This document shows positions 19,363 through 31,312 of a stretch of DNA of 64,000 nucleotides, in pieces. The DNA is from Opitutales bacterium (GTDB taxonomy: Bacteria; Verrucomicrobiota; Verrucomicrobiia; Opitutales; Coraliomargaritaceae), in contig JABBCA010000104.1 of NCBI GenBank assembly GCA_018607135.1, positions 1 to 64,000 on the forward strand, read 5' to 3'. A program made the position numbers and the translations under genes. How positions within the stretch are numbered: position 1 is the first letter of the stretch; the number at the start of each line of letters is the position of its first letter. The notes beneath the pieces are model-generated. The model was not told the DNA's origin and did not search any database. It saw only the letters and a program-made list of their open reading frames with translations.

Positions 19363-20140
19363 AAGGTATAAATTGAATGAGGCTCACGATCTTCAGTTCT
19401 TGCTGGTTACGATCGGTGGGGATGAACCATTGGCTGGCTCCGCGCTTTTTGAGAACCCCTCGATAGATTTCACCCCACGTTCCTAGAGTGATATAGCCTG
19501 CGCGATCGGCTCGAATGAAGGTGACTGCGTGGGTGATACTACGAAGGTTATTGGTTCTCGGGTCCTTTGCGCGGACAATTAAATAACCAGACCTAAAATT
19601 AGGTTGAATATCGAAAAAATCCTGCAAGGTCAGCGGAGCCTCGACCGATTTTGAATGGAGCCGTAGCACTCCCTCCGAGCGTTCGGATACCAGTTCGTCC
19701 ATCACTATCATCGTGTTGAAGTTACTGGTTCCGTTTAACTCGGCTCGCGTTTGCCCAGCGTAGGTGCTGAGCCGTCGATCGATTTCATTGAACAAGTTTA
19801 GCTTATATTGGTGCACATTTGCATCGCGACTGAGTGCTTTGATGAGGCCAAACTTTTCATACCAGATGAGTATATTGAGCATCGCGGTCGGCCCGCAGCC
19901 AGATTCTGGAGTGGGGTAGTCGTATTGATTCTCAGATAGAATAGAGAGTCGGTTGAGTGCTTTATTTGAGCGCTCATGCCCCCAAAAGGCACGAAAGCCA
20001 TAGGTGAATGTGTCGTCCTTCTTCTCTGACACTCTTTGAAACACCTGATAGCGCTCTGGAGTGGCTTTAAATGTTGCCCCCTTCAGTGATGAGTATCCGA
20101 AGAGAATCGCTAAAATCAACGAGGTGCGCAGAGGTTCCAT
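19325..20140 (-). CDS. Secreted C39-like (papain-fold) peptidase-type protein
   Basis: The 271-residue product starts with a signal-like hydrophobic segment ([17 protein letters not shown]). The motif [20 protein letters not shown] and the later [10 protein letters not shown] fit the Cys and His of a C39-like cysteine-peptidase fold; GTWGEIYRG may supply the third position. It is probably periplasmic or surface-exposed. Activity and target are unknown. Its 3' end overlaps the convergent HAD gene by 38 nt. Confidence 0.65.
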   Translation of the reverse strand: MEPLRTSLILAILFGYSSLKGATFKATPERYQVFQRVSEKKDDTFTYGFRAFWGHERSNKALNRLSILSENQYDYPTPESGCGPTAMLNILIWYEKFGLIKALSRDANVHQYKLNLFNEIDRRLSTYAGQTRAELNGTSNFNTMIVMDELVSERSEGVLRLHSKSVEAPLTLQDFFDIQPNFRSGYLIVRAKDPRTNNLRSITHAVTFIRADRAGYITLGTWGEIYRGVLKKRGASQWFIPTDRNQQELKIVSLIQFIPFKPITPADHSPQ

Positions 20141-20278
20141 TGCCTGTATACTTTAGGATTACAGTGCTTTGGTAAAGTAAAGAGACCTCAGTATTAGAAA
20201 AACTTAAATTAGCTATGCTTTTCTTGTTGACGATGAGGATAAGTATTACTTATTTGAATGCTATTAACGATAACTACT

Positions 20279-21160
20279 ATGAACAACAAACAACTATCCC
20301 TCTTATCTCTCGGTTTACTAGCTGCGGGGTCCGTTCTAAACGCTTCTGACGGTTTCGTCCTTTTTGGTGAAAACGTTGAAAAACCAGCTGCTGAAGACAA
20401 ATTTGTGCGTCCGATTACAGCGCCCTATTTTAATGAAGACTCCTTTGTCACCACCGATCTGCGCGCTTGGTATCTCAATCATCAGTTTGGTAATGATACG
20501 CTCGGTGGCGATGTCACTGTGATGGCGTTGCAAATTCGCGTCGCTTTGACGGAAAGTCTTCAATTCGTTGCCTACAAAGACGGCTACACTGAGTTTGATG
20601 GTGCCGCAATACTGGGTAATAATGAAGGGTTTAACGACCTAGGTGCAGGCCTGAAATGGGCATTCATTCAAGATTGGGAAAACAATTTCCACATGGCAGC
20701 AGGTATCGGCTATGAATTTGGTATCGGCGACATCGATGTGCTCCAAGACACCAATGAGCTTAGACTTTGGCTTTCTGCGAATAAGGGCTTTGGTAGGTTA
20801 CACCTAGGAGCGACAGTAAATGCGATCCTCGCAGAAGATGACTCTGATGGACTCGCAGGTAATTCCGATATGTATATGCTACACTTGCATGCGGACTACT
20901 ATTTGACCGATTGGTTGAGCCCAGTAGTCGAAATAAATGGTTATTTTTCAGACGATGAGGGAGGCCTCGGCGTTTCAGGTGTGGATGCAGGTAGCCTTTA
21001 CGGAGGTGGTGAGAATGACGTGTATACGATCGCTATCGGTGCCGAGGTGCGTCCTTTCTGCGAAAATTCTGCATTTCGTGTTGCTTACGAAAAAGAGCTC
21101 AACGATAACGTCTCATTGTTTGGATCTCGTTGGACGGTTTCAGCGATCTACGAATTCTAA
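20279..21160 (+). CDS. Outer-membrane beta-barrel-like protein
   Basis: The ATG at 20279 gives a signal peptide (MNNKQLSLLSLGLLAAGSVLNA) and a 293-residue product. The mature part alternates hydrophobic and polar residues, is rich in Gly, Asn, Asp and aromatics (FNDLGAGLKWAFIQDWENNFHMAAGIGYEFGIGD), and ends with VSAIYEF, an aromatic C-terminus typical of outer-membrane barrels. The specific function is unknown. It has its own terminator at 21192. Confidence 0.75.
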   Translation: MNNKQLSLLSLGLLAAGSVLNASDGFVLFGENVEKPAAEDKFVRPITAPYFNEDSFVTTDLRAWYLNHQFGNDTLGGDVTVMALQIRVALTESLQFVAYKDGYTEFDGAAILGNNEGFNDLGAGLKWAFIQDWENNFHMAAGIGYEFGIGDIDVLQDTNELRLWLSANKGFGRLHLGATVNAILAEDDSDGLAGNSDMYMLHLHADYYLTDWLSPVVEINGYFSDDEGGLGVSGVDAGSLYGGGENDVYTIAIGAEVRPFCENSAFRVAYEKELNDNVSLFGSRWTVSAIYEF

Positions 21161-21191
21161 TTTTTGATTAGTGTTGGTTTGTAATTTGGAA

Positions 21192-21218
21192 GGGCGGCCG
21201 TTTGGTCGCCCTTTTTTT
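21192..21218 (+). terminator. Intrinsic terminator of the outer-membrane protein gene
   Basis: The stem GGGCGGCC/GGTCGCCC (21192-21199 with 21204-21211, one G-U pair) and GTTT loop are followed by seven T residues. It lies 31 nt after the stop codon. Confidence 0.9.
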
Positions 21219-21274
21219 GTGAGTTGATGGTGAGAGCGTTAATTATGACTGACACTATGGCTGACTCATATAGT

Positions 21275-21460
21275 TTGACCCAGATTATGCATTAGGATGA
21301 GAAGTGTGCTCCGCAACTGAAGCGCAAGGGAGCGTATGAACATACGTGACTGCAGGGCTGACAGGCAGCGATGTGCGCTTGTCGCCTAAGCGTTTCACGG
21401 ACCCCCGTCAGGTGAGCACATTTCTAATGCGATGCATTAGAAATGTGCCTGATTGACCAG
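21275..21460. other. Structured intergenic element, candidate MITE or non-coding RNA
   Basis: This gene-free element is bounded by TTGACC direct copies (21275-21280 and 21453-21458). Its right end is a perfect 15-bp inverted repeat GCACATTTCTAATGC/GCATTAGAAATGTGC around GAT (21416-21448). Its left end has a diverged copy, GCATTAG at 21289 and GTGTGCTC at 21304. Between them are hairpins CGTATG-aa-CATACG (21333-21346), AGCG/CGCT (21367-21379) and ACGG/CCGT near 21397-21408. Nothing in it encodes a recognisable protein. Confidence 0.5.
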
Positions 21461-21583
21461 TAATTACGGAAGCTAAAATCTTGTTCGGGAAACGCCTTTG
21501 CATCGTTTGGGTTTAATTATATGCCGAAGTTGATTGTGTATGCTGATACCGTAGGGCATTAGATTTCGAGGCAAGTCGTTGCG

Positions 21584-22342
21584 ATGAATTACAAAGAAAT
21601 ATTTGATCAGCGTGGGCAGTTGTATAACGACGCACATCAGTTCGCGCCGAGAGCTCGTCATATGGAAAGTGATGCAATGCTTCGTTGGCTCGAACCTGTT
21701 GGGGGAGAGACCATACTGGTAGTGGCAGCGGGCGGTGGTTTTGATGCTGTGTGTCTTGAGCAGGACGTGATGCCAGATGCTGTAAGCATTTTATGCGTTG
21801 AACCATCGACTATGTTTTCAGACTTCATCCCAGATCGATTCACAGTCTATAACTCGCCGCTTGAAGAGATTCCTCTTCAGGATGAAAGTGTTGATGTGGT
21901 GCTAAATCTGGCAGCGTTACACCATATTGAAGCCCGCGATTGTGTTTTTGATGAATGGGCACGCTTACTTAAGCCTGGTGGGCGTATTGTGATTGGGGAC
22001 GTGGCGGCTGGCTCAGATAATGCTGCGTTTCTAAATGAAGCCGTGAATGCATATACTCCTGGAGGCCATGACGGGAGTTTCATAGAATCAGGTTACTTGA
22101 CTAAGGAATTTCACATGCGTGGGTTTATCGACTGTAAAGAGGCATTGGAGTCGTATCAATGGACCTTTGAAAGCGAAGATGAAATGGTGACCTTTTCGCG
22201 CTTAATATTTGGGATGGTGAATGCACAGCCTCTCCAAGTGGCTGACGCGATACGACGATACTTGAATCCTCAAATCTCAGTAAAGACTGGAGAGGCGAGC
22301 TACGATTGGTCATTGCACTTCTTTAAGGCATATAAGTCGTAG
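21584..22342 (+). CDS. Class I SAM-dependent methyltransferase
   Basis: The 252-residue protein has a Rossmann methyltransferase core: motif I ILVVAAGGGFDAVCLEQ, an acidic motif II region CVEPS, DVVLNLAALHHIE and LLKPGGRIVIGDVAAG. This layout is that of UbiE/Methyltransf_11 small-molecule methyltransferases. The substrate is unknown. It stands alone, convergent with the acetyltransferase gene 12 bp away. Confidence 0.88.
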   Translation: MNYKEIFDQRGQLYNDAHQFAPRARHMESDAMLRWLEPVGGETILVVAAGGGFDAVCLEQDVMPDAVSILCVEPSTMFSDFIPDRFTVYNSPLEEIPLQDESVDVVLNLAALHHIEARDCVFDEWARLLKPGGRIVIGDVAAGSDNAAFLNEAVNAYTPGGHDGSFIESGYLTKEFHMRGFIDCKEALESYQWTFESEDEMVTFSRLIFGMVNAQPLQVADAIRRYLNPQISVKTGEASYDWSLHFFKAYKS

Positions 22343-22354
22343 CGTTTGAATGCT

Positions 22355-22642
22355 CTACTGGGAATCCAAAAGGATGCGTTGAACTTCAGGGTGACGCCTC
22401 GCATAGACCCGGATATAAGAACATTGTGGAACGACTTTTAGGTTTTCTGCATGTGCAAATTCGAAGGCCGCTTTTGCAAGTTGTCCTGCAATGTTTTTCC
22501 CACGTAGTTCAGGTGGCACGAAAGTGTGCGTGATCGTCATTAGACCGTCGGCGAGTGTGTAATCGAGCACCGCGTTGGCATCCTCGATGGTGATTTCAAA
22601 ACGTGAGTGGCCTCTGTTGTGAGTGACTTGTATGTTATGCAT
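22355..22642 (-). CDS. Small YidJ/YjdJ-type GNAT acetyltransferase
   Basis: The ATG at 22642 gives 95 residues and an 8-nt overlap with the end of the ABC ATPase gene. A longer in-frame start at 22687 would overlap by 53 nt. The compact N-acetyltransferase pattern is clear: DYTLADGLMTITHTFVPPELRGKNIAGQLAKAAFEFA, then PQCSYIRVYARRHPEVQ. This is the GCN5-like family of ~90-residue proteins of unknown substrate. It is translationally coupled to the ATPase. Confidence 0.85.
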   Translation of the reverse strand: MHNIQVTHNRGHSRFEITIEDANAVLDYTLADGLMTITHTFVPPELRGKNIAGQLAKAAFEFAHAENLKVVPQCSYIRVYARRHPEVQRILLDSQ

Positions 22643-23441
22643 CCAGTTGTAGATTCCAGCGTTCCTTGTTGGGGCTGTTGCGCACACTCACGGGAGCTCC
22701 GAACGTTCGGCTGAGGTTTTGTGAGGAGAGGACATCTTTCTTAGGTCCTTGCGTCAGCACTTTTCCGTTTTTCATGAGTAGCACATGGGTGATTTCTGGA
22801 AAGATTTCCTCGATGTGATGAGTCACGAGTATGAGGGCAGGGGCTTGCTTCAACTGTGCGAGTTTGCGCAAGGTAATGAGAAAGCGCTCGCGCGCGACTG
22901 GGTCGAGCCCTGCGCAGGGCTCATCGAGAATGAGCAACTCTGGAGCTGCCATCAACGCGCGGGCGATAGAAACCTTTTGTCGTTCACCCTGGCTGAGAAT
23001 GCCCCATGCGCGATCGGCAAGCGTGCGAACGCGTAGCTTGCTGAGGCAGCGCAGAGCCTTCGCGGTATCTTGAGTATGTTCTCTCGACCAATATCCAAGC
23101 TGTGCCGTCGCACCGCTCAAAACCGTTTCGATGGCCGGTTCTTCTGCTGGCACACGCCGAGTCAGACTACTGCTGACCATTCCAATTCGTTGCCGCACTT
23201 CGCTCCAATCGGCCGCGCCGAAGTCTTCGCCCATACACTGGATCTTACCAGAGCTTGCGCTCATGTAGCCCGTCAGCGCTGAAAGCAGTGAGGTCTTGCC
23301 GCAGCCATTCGCACCCAGAATCACCCAGTGCTCTCCAGGTGCAACCTGCCAGTCGATATGTCTCAAAATCGTTTTATCGCCTCGGCGAAGTGTCAGCTGC
23401 TGGATGCTCAGTGTCGGTGTGTGGTCTGCTGTGTGCGGCAT
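22635..23441 (-). CDS. ABC transporter ATP-binding protein (YlmA/ModF-like)
   Basis: The 268-residue ATPase has Walker A ILGANGCGKTS, signature ILSQGERQKVS, Walker B LLILDEPCAGLDP and H-loop VTHHIEEI. No permease gene is adjacent. Stand-alone ATPases with this sequence character resemble the YlmA/ModF group, so it may work with distant partners or in a non-transport role. Confidence 0.85.
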   Translation of the reverse strand: MPHTADHTPTLSIQQLTLRRGDKTILRHIDWQVAPGEHWVILGANGCGKTSLLSALTGYMSASSGKIQCMGEDFGAADWSEVRQRIGMVSSSLTRRVPAEEPAIETVLSGATAQLGYWSREHTQDTAKALRCLSKLRVRTLADRAWGILSQGERQKVSIARALMAAPELLILDEPCAGLDPVARERFLITLRKLAQLKQAPALILVTHHIEEIFPEITHVLLMKNGKVLTQGPKKDVLSSQNLSRTFGAPVSVRNSPNKERWNLQLDA

Positions 23442-23500
23442 ATCTCGTATATCAAGTTTGGTTCAGTGAAGTCGCGCTATGTTTAATAGCCATTTAGAGT

Positions 23501-23528
23501 GAAGGGCAACGCTCCGTCGTTGCCGTCG
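23501..23528. repeat. GGCAACG hairpin repeat (intergenic copy)
   Basis: The stem GGCAACG/CGTTGCC (23505-23511 with 23518-23524) with loop CTCCGT is the partner of the copy at 13733-13760. Compared with that copy, stem position 4 differs on both arms with pairing kept. It sits at the edge of the degraded toxin-antitoxin region. Confidence 0.7.
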
Positions 23529-23577
23529 TAGCAAAAGTGAGCTGCAGGTATCCATGCGCAGTTTGGATCTGCATTTC

Positions 23578-24003
23578 CATGCTTAATATAGTTAGACTAT
23601 TTATTCTATGGATATGGTCGCCTTATGTGATGTGGAAAACACCGGTTCCTAGGGTCGAGAGCGGTTGGTCAGCACTCGGCGATCAGGCCTTAGCGATTTC
23701 AACAATCTGCGAAGCCGAAGGCTCTTTGGTCTAGAAAAGTTAGGCTGCACTTGCTCATAGGCCGAATACGAGCACTACCTAAAAAGTAAACTCGTGCGCC
23801 TACCCTTGGACCGAAAAGTGATCGAAAGCTATGCGAAGATTAAAGCTCAAACCCAAAGCAAAGGTTTGAGTATTGGTGAATTTGACCTACTGATTGGAGC
23901 TACCGCATTCGCCAATGGCCTGGCTCTTGCGACGCTCAACCTCAAAAACTTTAGCAAAATCCCAAGACTGATTCTAGAGGATTGGTCGCAGTCCCAAATA
24001 TAA
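23578..24003 (+). pseudogene. Remnant of a PIN-domain (VapC-type) toxin gene
   Basis: The C-terminal half of a PIN nuclease is readable from about 23767: EYEHYLKSKLVRLPLDRKV, then GLSIGEFDLLIGATAFANG, LATLNLKNFSKI and LEDW, including the late acidic residues of the family. An earlier piece, ALGDQALAISTICEAEGSLV (about 23670-23734), fits the middle of the domain but runs into stops, and the N-terminal LDTN-like strand is not convincing. Frameshifts and stops separate the pieces, so it should be inactive. No antitoxin is intact upstream. Confidence 0.7.
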
Positions 24004-24005
24004 CT

Positions 24006-24614
24006 ATGATCGCACCAAAAGATTTTACCGAAGAGCTGGATTTCTTCGTATACGTGAGTGGAAAAGTGCAGGAGCATTTCAATATCGCCAAGGAGGCGGT
24101 CTATCCAGATACGTATTATCAATTGCCAGAGGACTGGTGGTCGGTCTGGCGTTGTGAGCATTTGATTAGTGATCCCGCAGGCGAGCAACACGCTGTTTTG
24201 TTTACCAACTCCGCAACCTTTTTAACGTTTATCTGCCACGGTTTCAGTAATGATTTTGACTCATTAATCTGTGAATTTGAAGGAGCGTTTCTCAGTTCAC
24301 TCAAAGCCCAAGGGCTGGTTTTGCCAGCAAACGTCTCGACGCACACGCGATTAATTAAAGGTAATCCGCGCCGTTTAGTCGGCACGATGAAGCAGTTGAA
24401 GGAATGCGCCTTGGATTTGGCATCAGATCCAGATGGGCCGATACCGCCAAATGAGATCGAAATGCATTTGTTGAATTATTGCTGTATGTCTCTCAAAGAA
24501 AAGTTCCCCGCCAAAGCCTATTACAATCAGCTCTGCACAAAACCGCCCTTCGGAGGTGCTTTTGACGATGGTGATGGAGTGCTCGTTCCCTTCCCCAAAA
24601 ATCCATTTAAATAA
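24006..24614 (+). CDS. Hypothetical protein resembling DUF6933
   Basis: The ATG at 24006, just after the PIN remnant's stop, gives a 202-residue product; an in-frame GTG at 23982 would overlap the remnant. It has WWSVWRCEHLI followed by AVLFTNSATFLTFICHGFSNDFDSLICEFEGAFLSSL. This resembles my recollection of the DUF6933 family, which is not characterised. No signal peptide or membrane span is seen. It lies among toxin-antitoxin debris, so it may itself be accessory. Confidence 0.6.
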   Translation: MIAPKDFTEELDFFVYVSGKVQEHFNIAKEAVYPDTYYQLPEDWWSVWRCEHLISDPAGEQHAVLFTNSATFLTFICHGFSNDFDSLICEFEGAFLSSLKAQGLVLPANVSTHTRLIKGNPRRLVGTMKQLKECALDLASDPDGPIPPNEIEMHLLNYCCMSLKEKFPAKAYYNQLCTKPPFGGAFDDGDGVLVPFPKNPFK

Positions 24615-24898
24615 GAGGCAATGGTGCGGGTCCTCCCTGGGATTCGATCATTTTCCCGACGTCGGGAAAACGATCTAGTGATGGCTTTAACCATATTGTT
24701 GAGGCCAGCAAAATGGTCTCAGACGGCTATAAACCAAATTCAGTAAAGTTGGATCCTTATACGTTCGTATTCGGTAGCGCGGTGTGGCCCACGCCGCATT
24801 CATCCGATGAGCCTGCAGCTTTCAATCGTGCTGGTTAGGCCAGTCAGCGCTACCCGATCAAACATTTTTTTCATTCGGTATAAGGCCACAATCTGTGA
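24615..24898. other. Gene-free stretch with an unexplained open frame
   Basis: A frame free of stops runs from 24615 to 24835 and encodes DGFNHIVEASKMVSDGYKP and PYTFVFGSAVWPTPHSSDE, but has no plausible start codon or ribosome binding site. It reads like a coding remnant, and I could not name its family. It includes the palindrome at 24651. Nothing else was recognised. Confidence 0.35.
24651..24670. repeat. 20-bp perfect palindrome
   Basis: TTTTCCCGAC followed by GTCGGGAAAA is a perfect palindrome, and the flanks GATC/GATC extend the symmetry after one mismatch. It has no following T-run, so it is not an ordinary terminator. It could be a protein-binding site or the scar of an inserted element. 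Confidence 0.7.
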
Positions 24899-25213
24899 TC
24901 ATGCTGCACCTACGTGCAGCGGCTTTACCACCTTTTGTATCTGGGGCAGTAACTCTCGTTGAGCGATACGTAGATCGTAGTTTTTCTGCAGGTTTACTCA
25001 GAGCTCACAGCTTGTGCTGAAGTAGGTCGCCAGCCGAAGTGCGGTTTCAGTCGAGATCGGGCGCTTGCCGTTCACGATTTGATTCATCGTCGGTTGGGAG
25101 ATCCCAGAGTCTTTGGCCGCGCGATAAGGGGTGATCCCTGCTGGCTTGATAAACTCTTCCAGTAGGATTTCGGCAGGATGTGGCTCAGGAATGGTTTGAG
25201 TGCGAGTGCTCAT
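24899..25213 (-). pseudogene. higA: HigA antitoxin gene with a nonsense mutation
   Basis: From the ATG at 25213 the frame encodes a HigA-type HTH protein: HPAEILLEEFIKPAGITPYRAAKDSGISQPTMNQIVNGKRPIS. It ends at TGA (24998-25000) after 71 residues. Beyond the stop, the same frame continues VNLQKNYDLRIAQRELLPQIQ to a second TGA at 24899, giving 104 codons, the normal family length. Family members have Trp at the interrupted position (SxEFWxNLQ), so TGG has become TGA. The shortened product keeps the helix-turn-helix but loses the C-terminal part. Confidence 0.85.
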
Positions 25214-25225
25214 ATTAAATAGGGT

Positions 25226-25507
25226 TTAGTGGTAGTCGACGATTTCAACAGCCTCGGCGTGTCCGTCGATAAAACGAAAGCAAATACGGTATTGTTGATT
25301 GATTCGGATAGAGTGCTGGCCGTTGCGGTCACCAGAGAGCGCTTCGAGGCGATTGCTAGGTGGAAGTTTGAAATCGTCTATGCGGATTGCGGATTCAATT
25401 AAGCGGAGTTTACAAAGGGCAGATGCCCGTAAATTGGCTGGTCGGTTCTTGTGGCGTTCATTGTCCCGAAGGGCAGCAGTCAGTTTACGGGAAAAGCTTC
25501 GGATCGT
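25226..25507 (-). pseudogene. higB: HigB toxin gene with ACG in place of the start codon
   Basis: The frame encodes a 93-residue RelE/HigB-type mRNA interferase: IRSFSRKLTAALRDNE, ANLRASALCKLRLIESA, NRLEALSGDRNGQHSIRINQQYRICFRF and a C-terminal VEIVDYH. Family members start MIRSF. Here the Met codon is ACG (25505-25507), with an in-frame stop upstream and no ATG, GTG or TTG before the conserved core. Either the gene is silenced by ATG-to-ACG, or it is made at a very low level from ACG. It lies 12 bp before higA in the normal toxin-first order. Confidence 0.85.
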
Positions 25508-25567
25508 GTTATCTAATAATATATGTTACTTTTATGAGTATGTTTAAGTTTTGAATATAGTTTGGGT

Positions 25568-26767
25568 TTACATGGAATCGTATGCAAACCAACGGAGCGC
25601 GTCAGTATACTTCCTAGAATTCTCAAATTTTTCATTTAGCACTACGATGTGTGCGGCTGACTGGAGCACTTCCTCTCTTGAGGAACAGATATCATATTCA
25701 TGGCCGTTGCCGAATTCTGCCTTCTTTTTGAAGAATCCACCGATATTGCCGATCCGCTCTTTACGGCAGTTTTCAATTAGTCCGTTGCTATCACCTTCTG
25801 CGTTATCAGGTGCAATTATTAGCAATCGAGCTTCTGGAAATACATTGAGCCAACCATCAATACGACTTGTGACGCCCAAATCTTTAAAGCCGTATCCACT
25901 GCAGATAATACGACGTGTCTTTGATAATTGATTCTGAAATTCGGCCCATATCCATGGGTAGATCTGGTAAGTATAGTCTTCTAGCTTGTTAAGTGAACCG
26001 CTGATGAATGCTGGGTTGTCGTTAATATAGTCTTCGTCATCCATACTAAGTGGCACTGGCACTTCATGATACTTTCGATTTTTCCAAAACCAATTGATTG
26101 AGCCATGTAGTTTTAACAGTTTCGAATCGCTAGACGTTCGGAATATCTCATTCGCTTCGAACCTAGGGTGCTTGGTCTCCGTTTTAATGAAGCCATTATT
26201 GAACTTGATTCCTAAATTATATAAAGCGGCTTCAGTTTGGAGATCATGATTGAGTGTGCATATCCACGCCGGATCTCGTTTCAGCTCTAGTGCATTGAAG
26301 AAATTGATTAGGTCGATCGGTTGCTTCCTTTCGATATTTTGGAGCTGTTGATGCACCACCCATGCGATCCATGACCGTGCAAGACTTATGATTTCGCTCT
26401 TATCGAATTGGATACCTAGCTCCGCTGGAGCTTGAAGTTCGGGACGTTCGACTATCGCGTTAATTATACTTTTATAGAAAGGTTTAACTATCGGGTCTCG
26501 GTCAGTCTCATCCTGTTTCGATAATGCAGATATGATGTATGCAAGATCCTCATAATTTGTAGCTTCAGTTTCTTCGTAAACGAAACGTATAAAGGCCTTG
26601 ATTGAATTTTCCTTAGCTGAGCATTTTCCAGGATATAAGCGACCGTCAGTATGAAAACGGTAATTTCCGTTTAATACTGCCTTAGTAACATCTGTAACTT
26701 TCGGCATGGGGCTCGTGTAAGAGCCGAAGAGAAACATCGGGCGGTGTTCGTGTGTATGTTCGTCCAT
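25568..26767 (-). CDS. SIR2-like domain protein, possible defence NADase
   Basis: The 399-residue protein carries SIR2-family landmarks: CTLNHDLQTEAAL, LLKLHGSINW with the catalytic-type His, and RIICSGYGFKD. The N-terminal nucleotide loop is FLFGSYTSPMPK, a departure from the usual GAGxS, so NAD binding may be altered. Stand-alone SIR2-like proteins of this size often act in antiphage defence by depleting NAD. That role is inference. The coding sequence looks more A+T-rich than its neighbours and sits beside broken toxin-antitoxin genes, suggesting horizontal gain. Confidence 0.75.
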   Translation of the reverse strand: MDEHTHEHRPMFLFGSYTSPMPKVTDVTKAVLNGNYRFHTDGRLYPGKCSAKENSIKAFIRFVYEETEATNYEDLAYIISALSKQDETDRDPIVKPFYKSIINAIVERPELQAPAELGIQFDKSEIISLARSWIAWVVHQQLQNIERKQPIDLINFFNALELKRDPAWICTLNHDLQTEAALYNLGIKFNNGFIKTETKHPRFEANEIFRTSSDSKLLKLHGSINWFWKNRKYHEVPVPLSMDDEDYINDNPAFISGSLNKLEDYTYQIYPWIWAEFQNQLSKTRRIICSGYGFKDLGVTSRIDGWLNVFPEARLLIIAPDNAEGDSNGLIENCRKERIGNIGGFFKKKAEFGNGHEYDICSSREEVLQSAAHIVVLNEKFENSRKYTDALRWFAYDSM

Positions 26768-26916
26768 TTAGTGCGGTTCAACTACGTCTTAGATCGTTGA
26801 ACAGCATCGCATGGTCGGTCGTGCACGCAAGTCGAAGCTAACGTGGTATTCCCGAGGGAAGTCGTGAGAAAGTAATGTGTAAACGATGCGTGCGTCACAA
26901 GTGATGCCTCTACGAA

Positions 26917-30789
<3,873 letters not shown>

Positions 30790-30801
30790 TATCTAATTAT
30801 C

Positions 30802-30827
30802 AACATATCATTATATCTTGATATGTT
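30802..30827 (-). promoter_or_regulatory. Palindromic operator upstream of metH
   Basis: AACATATCA and TGATATGTT form perfect 9-bp arms around an 8-bp spacer that is itself A+T-rich. It ends 12 bp before the metH ATG, overlapping the expected promoter or leader. Symmetry and position suggest a repressor site, for example for an ArsR-type S-adenosylhomocysteine or SAM sensor. The regulator is not in the window. Confidence 0.6.
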
Positions 30828-30874
30828 ATTGCAAGTGTAGAATTGTTGGCAATTGATTGCTGCGGAGCAAGGCG

Positions 30875-31312
30875 CTATTCGACGAATTGAATGTTCTCAA
30901 AGACGCTGAAGTCTCCTGAATTGTAGGTCTTTAGCAAGGTTAGCCCGTTTTCCTGCATCGTGGCGACAAGGTTGGCATCGTGGATGCGTTTACCTTTTAG
31001 ATCATGGCGTGTGACTAATTGCTGGAGTCGTCGTGCGACGGCCTGGCTTTCGTCAAGAATTTGGATGCATGTGCCGAAGGCTTCGAGGTTATTGAGGGCG
31101 TCACTCGTAGTTAGGCCGAAGCCGTTTTGTTTCTTTGGACGTGTGGCGACGACTAGGTATTCACGAAAGACTTGGCCATTTGTAAAGAGGCGCGTCTTGC
31201 CGCTTAGCCCAGACTCTAGGAACTGAATCGCTTCGGAATGGTTCGGGCGATCGGTGTCCGACGCGACCAGAAGCACGTTCGTATCGATGAAGCATCTTTT
31301 ATCGTCCGTCAT
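30875..31312 (-). CDS. PIN-domain ribonuclease toxin (VapC/FitB type)
   Basis: The 145-residue protein has the PIN acidic residues in order: FIDTNVLLVASD, NGQVFREYLVV, KRIHDANLVATM and LLKTYNSGDF. It should be an RNase toxin neutralised by the RHH antitoxin encoded just upstream. Two adjacent ATGs (31315 and 31312) are possible. Both overlap the antitoxin stop, which fits coupled translation. It appears intact. Confidence 0.88.
   Translation of the reverse strand: MTDDKRCFIDTNVLLVASDTDRPNHSEAIQFLESGLSGKTRLFTNGQVFREYLVVATRPKKQNGFGLTTSDALNNLEAFGTCIQILDESQAVARRLQQLVTRHDLKGKRIHDANLVATMQENGLTLLKTYNSGDFSVFENIQFVE

Noticed and set aside
24621-24740. Gene starting at the ATG at 24621
   Set aside because: The frame is Arg-rich and short, has no ribosome binding site, and runs through the palindrome. 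The other open frame here is more protein-like but has no start.
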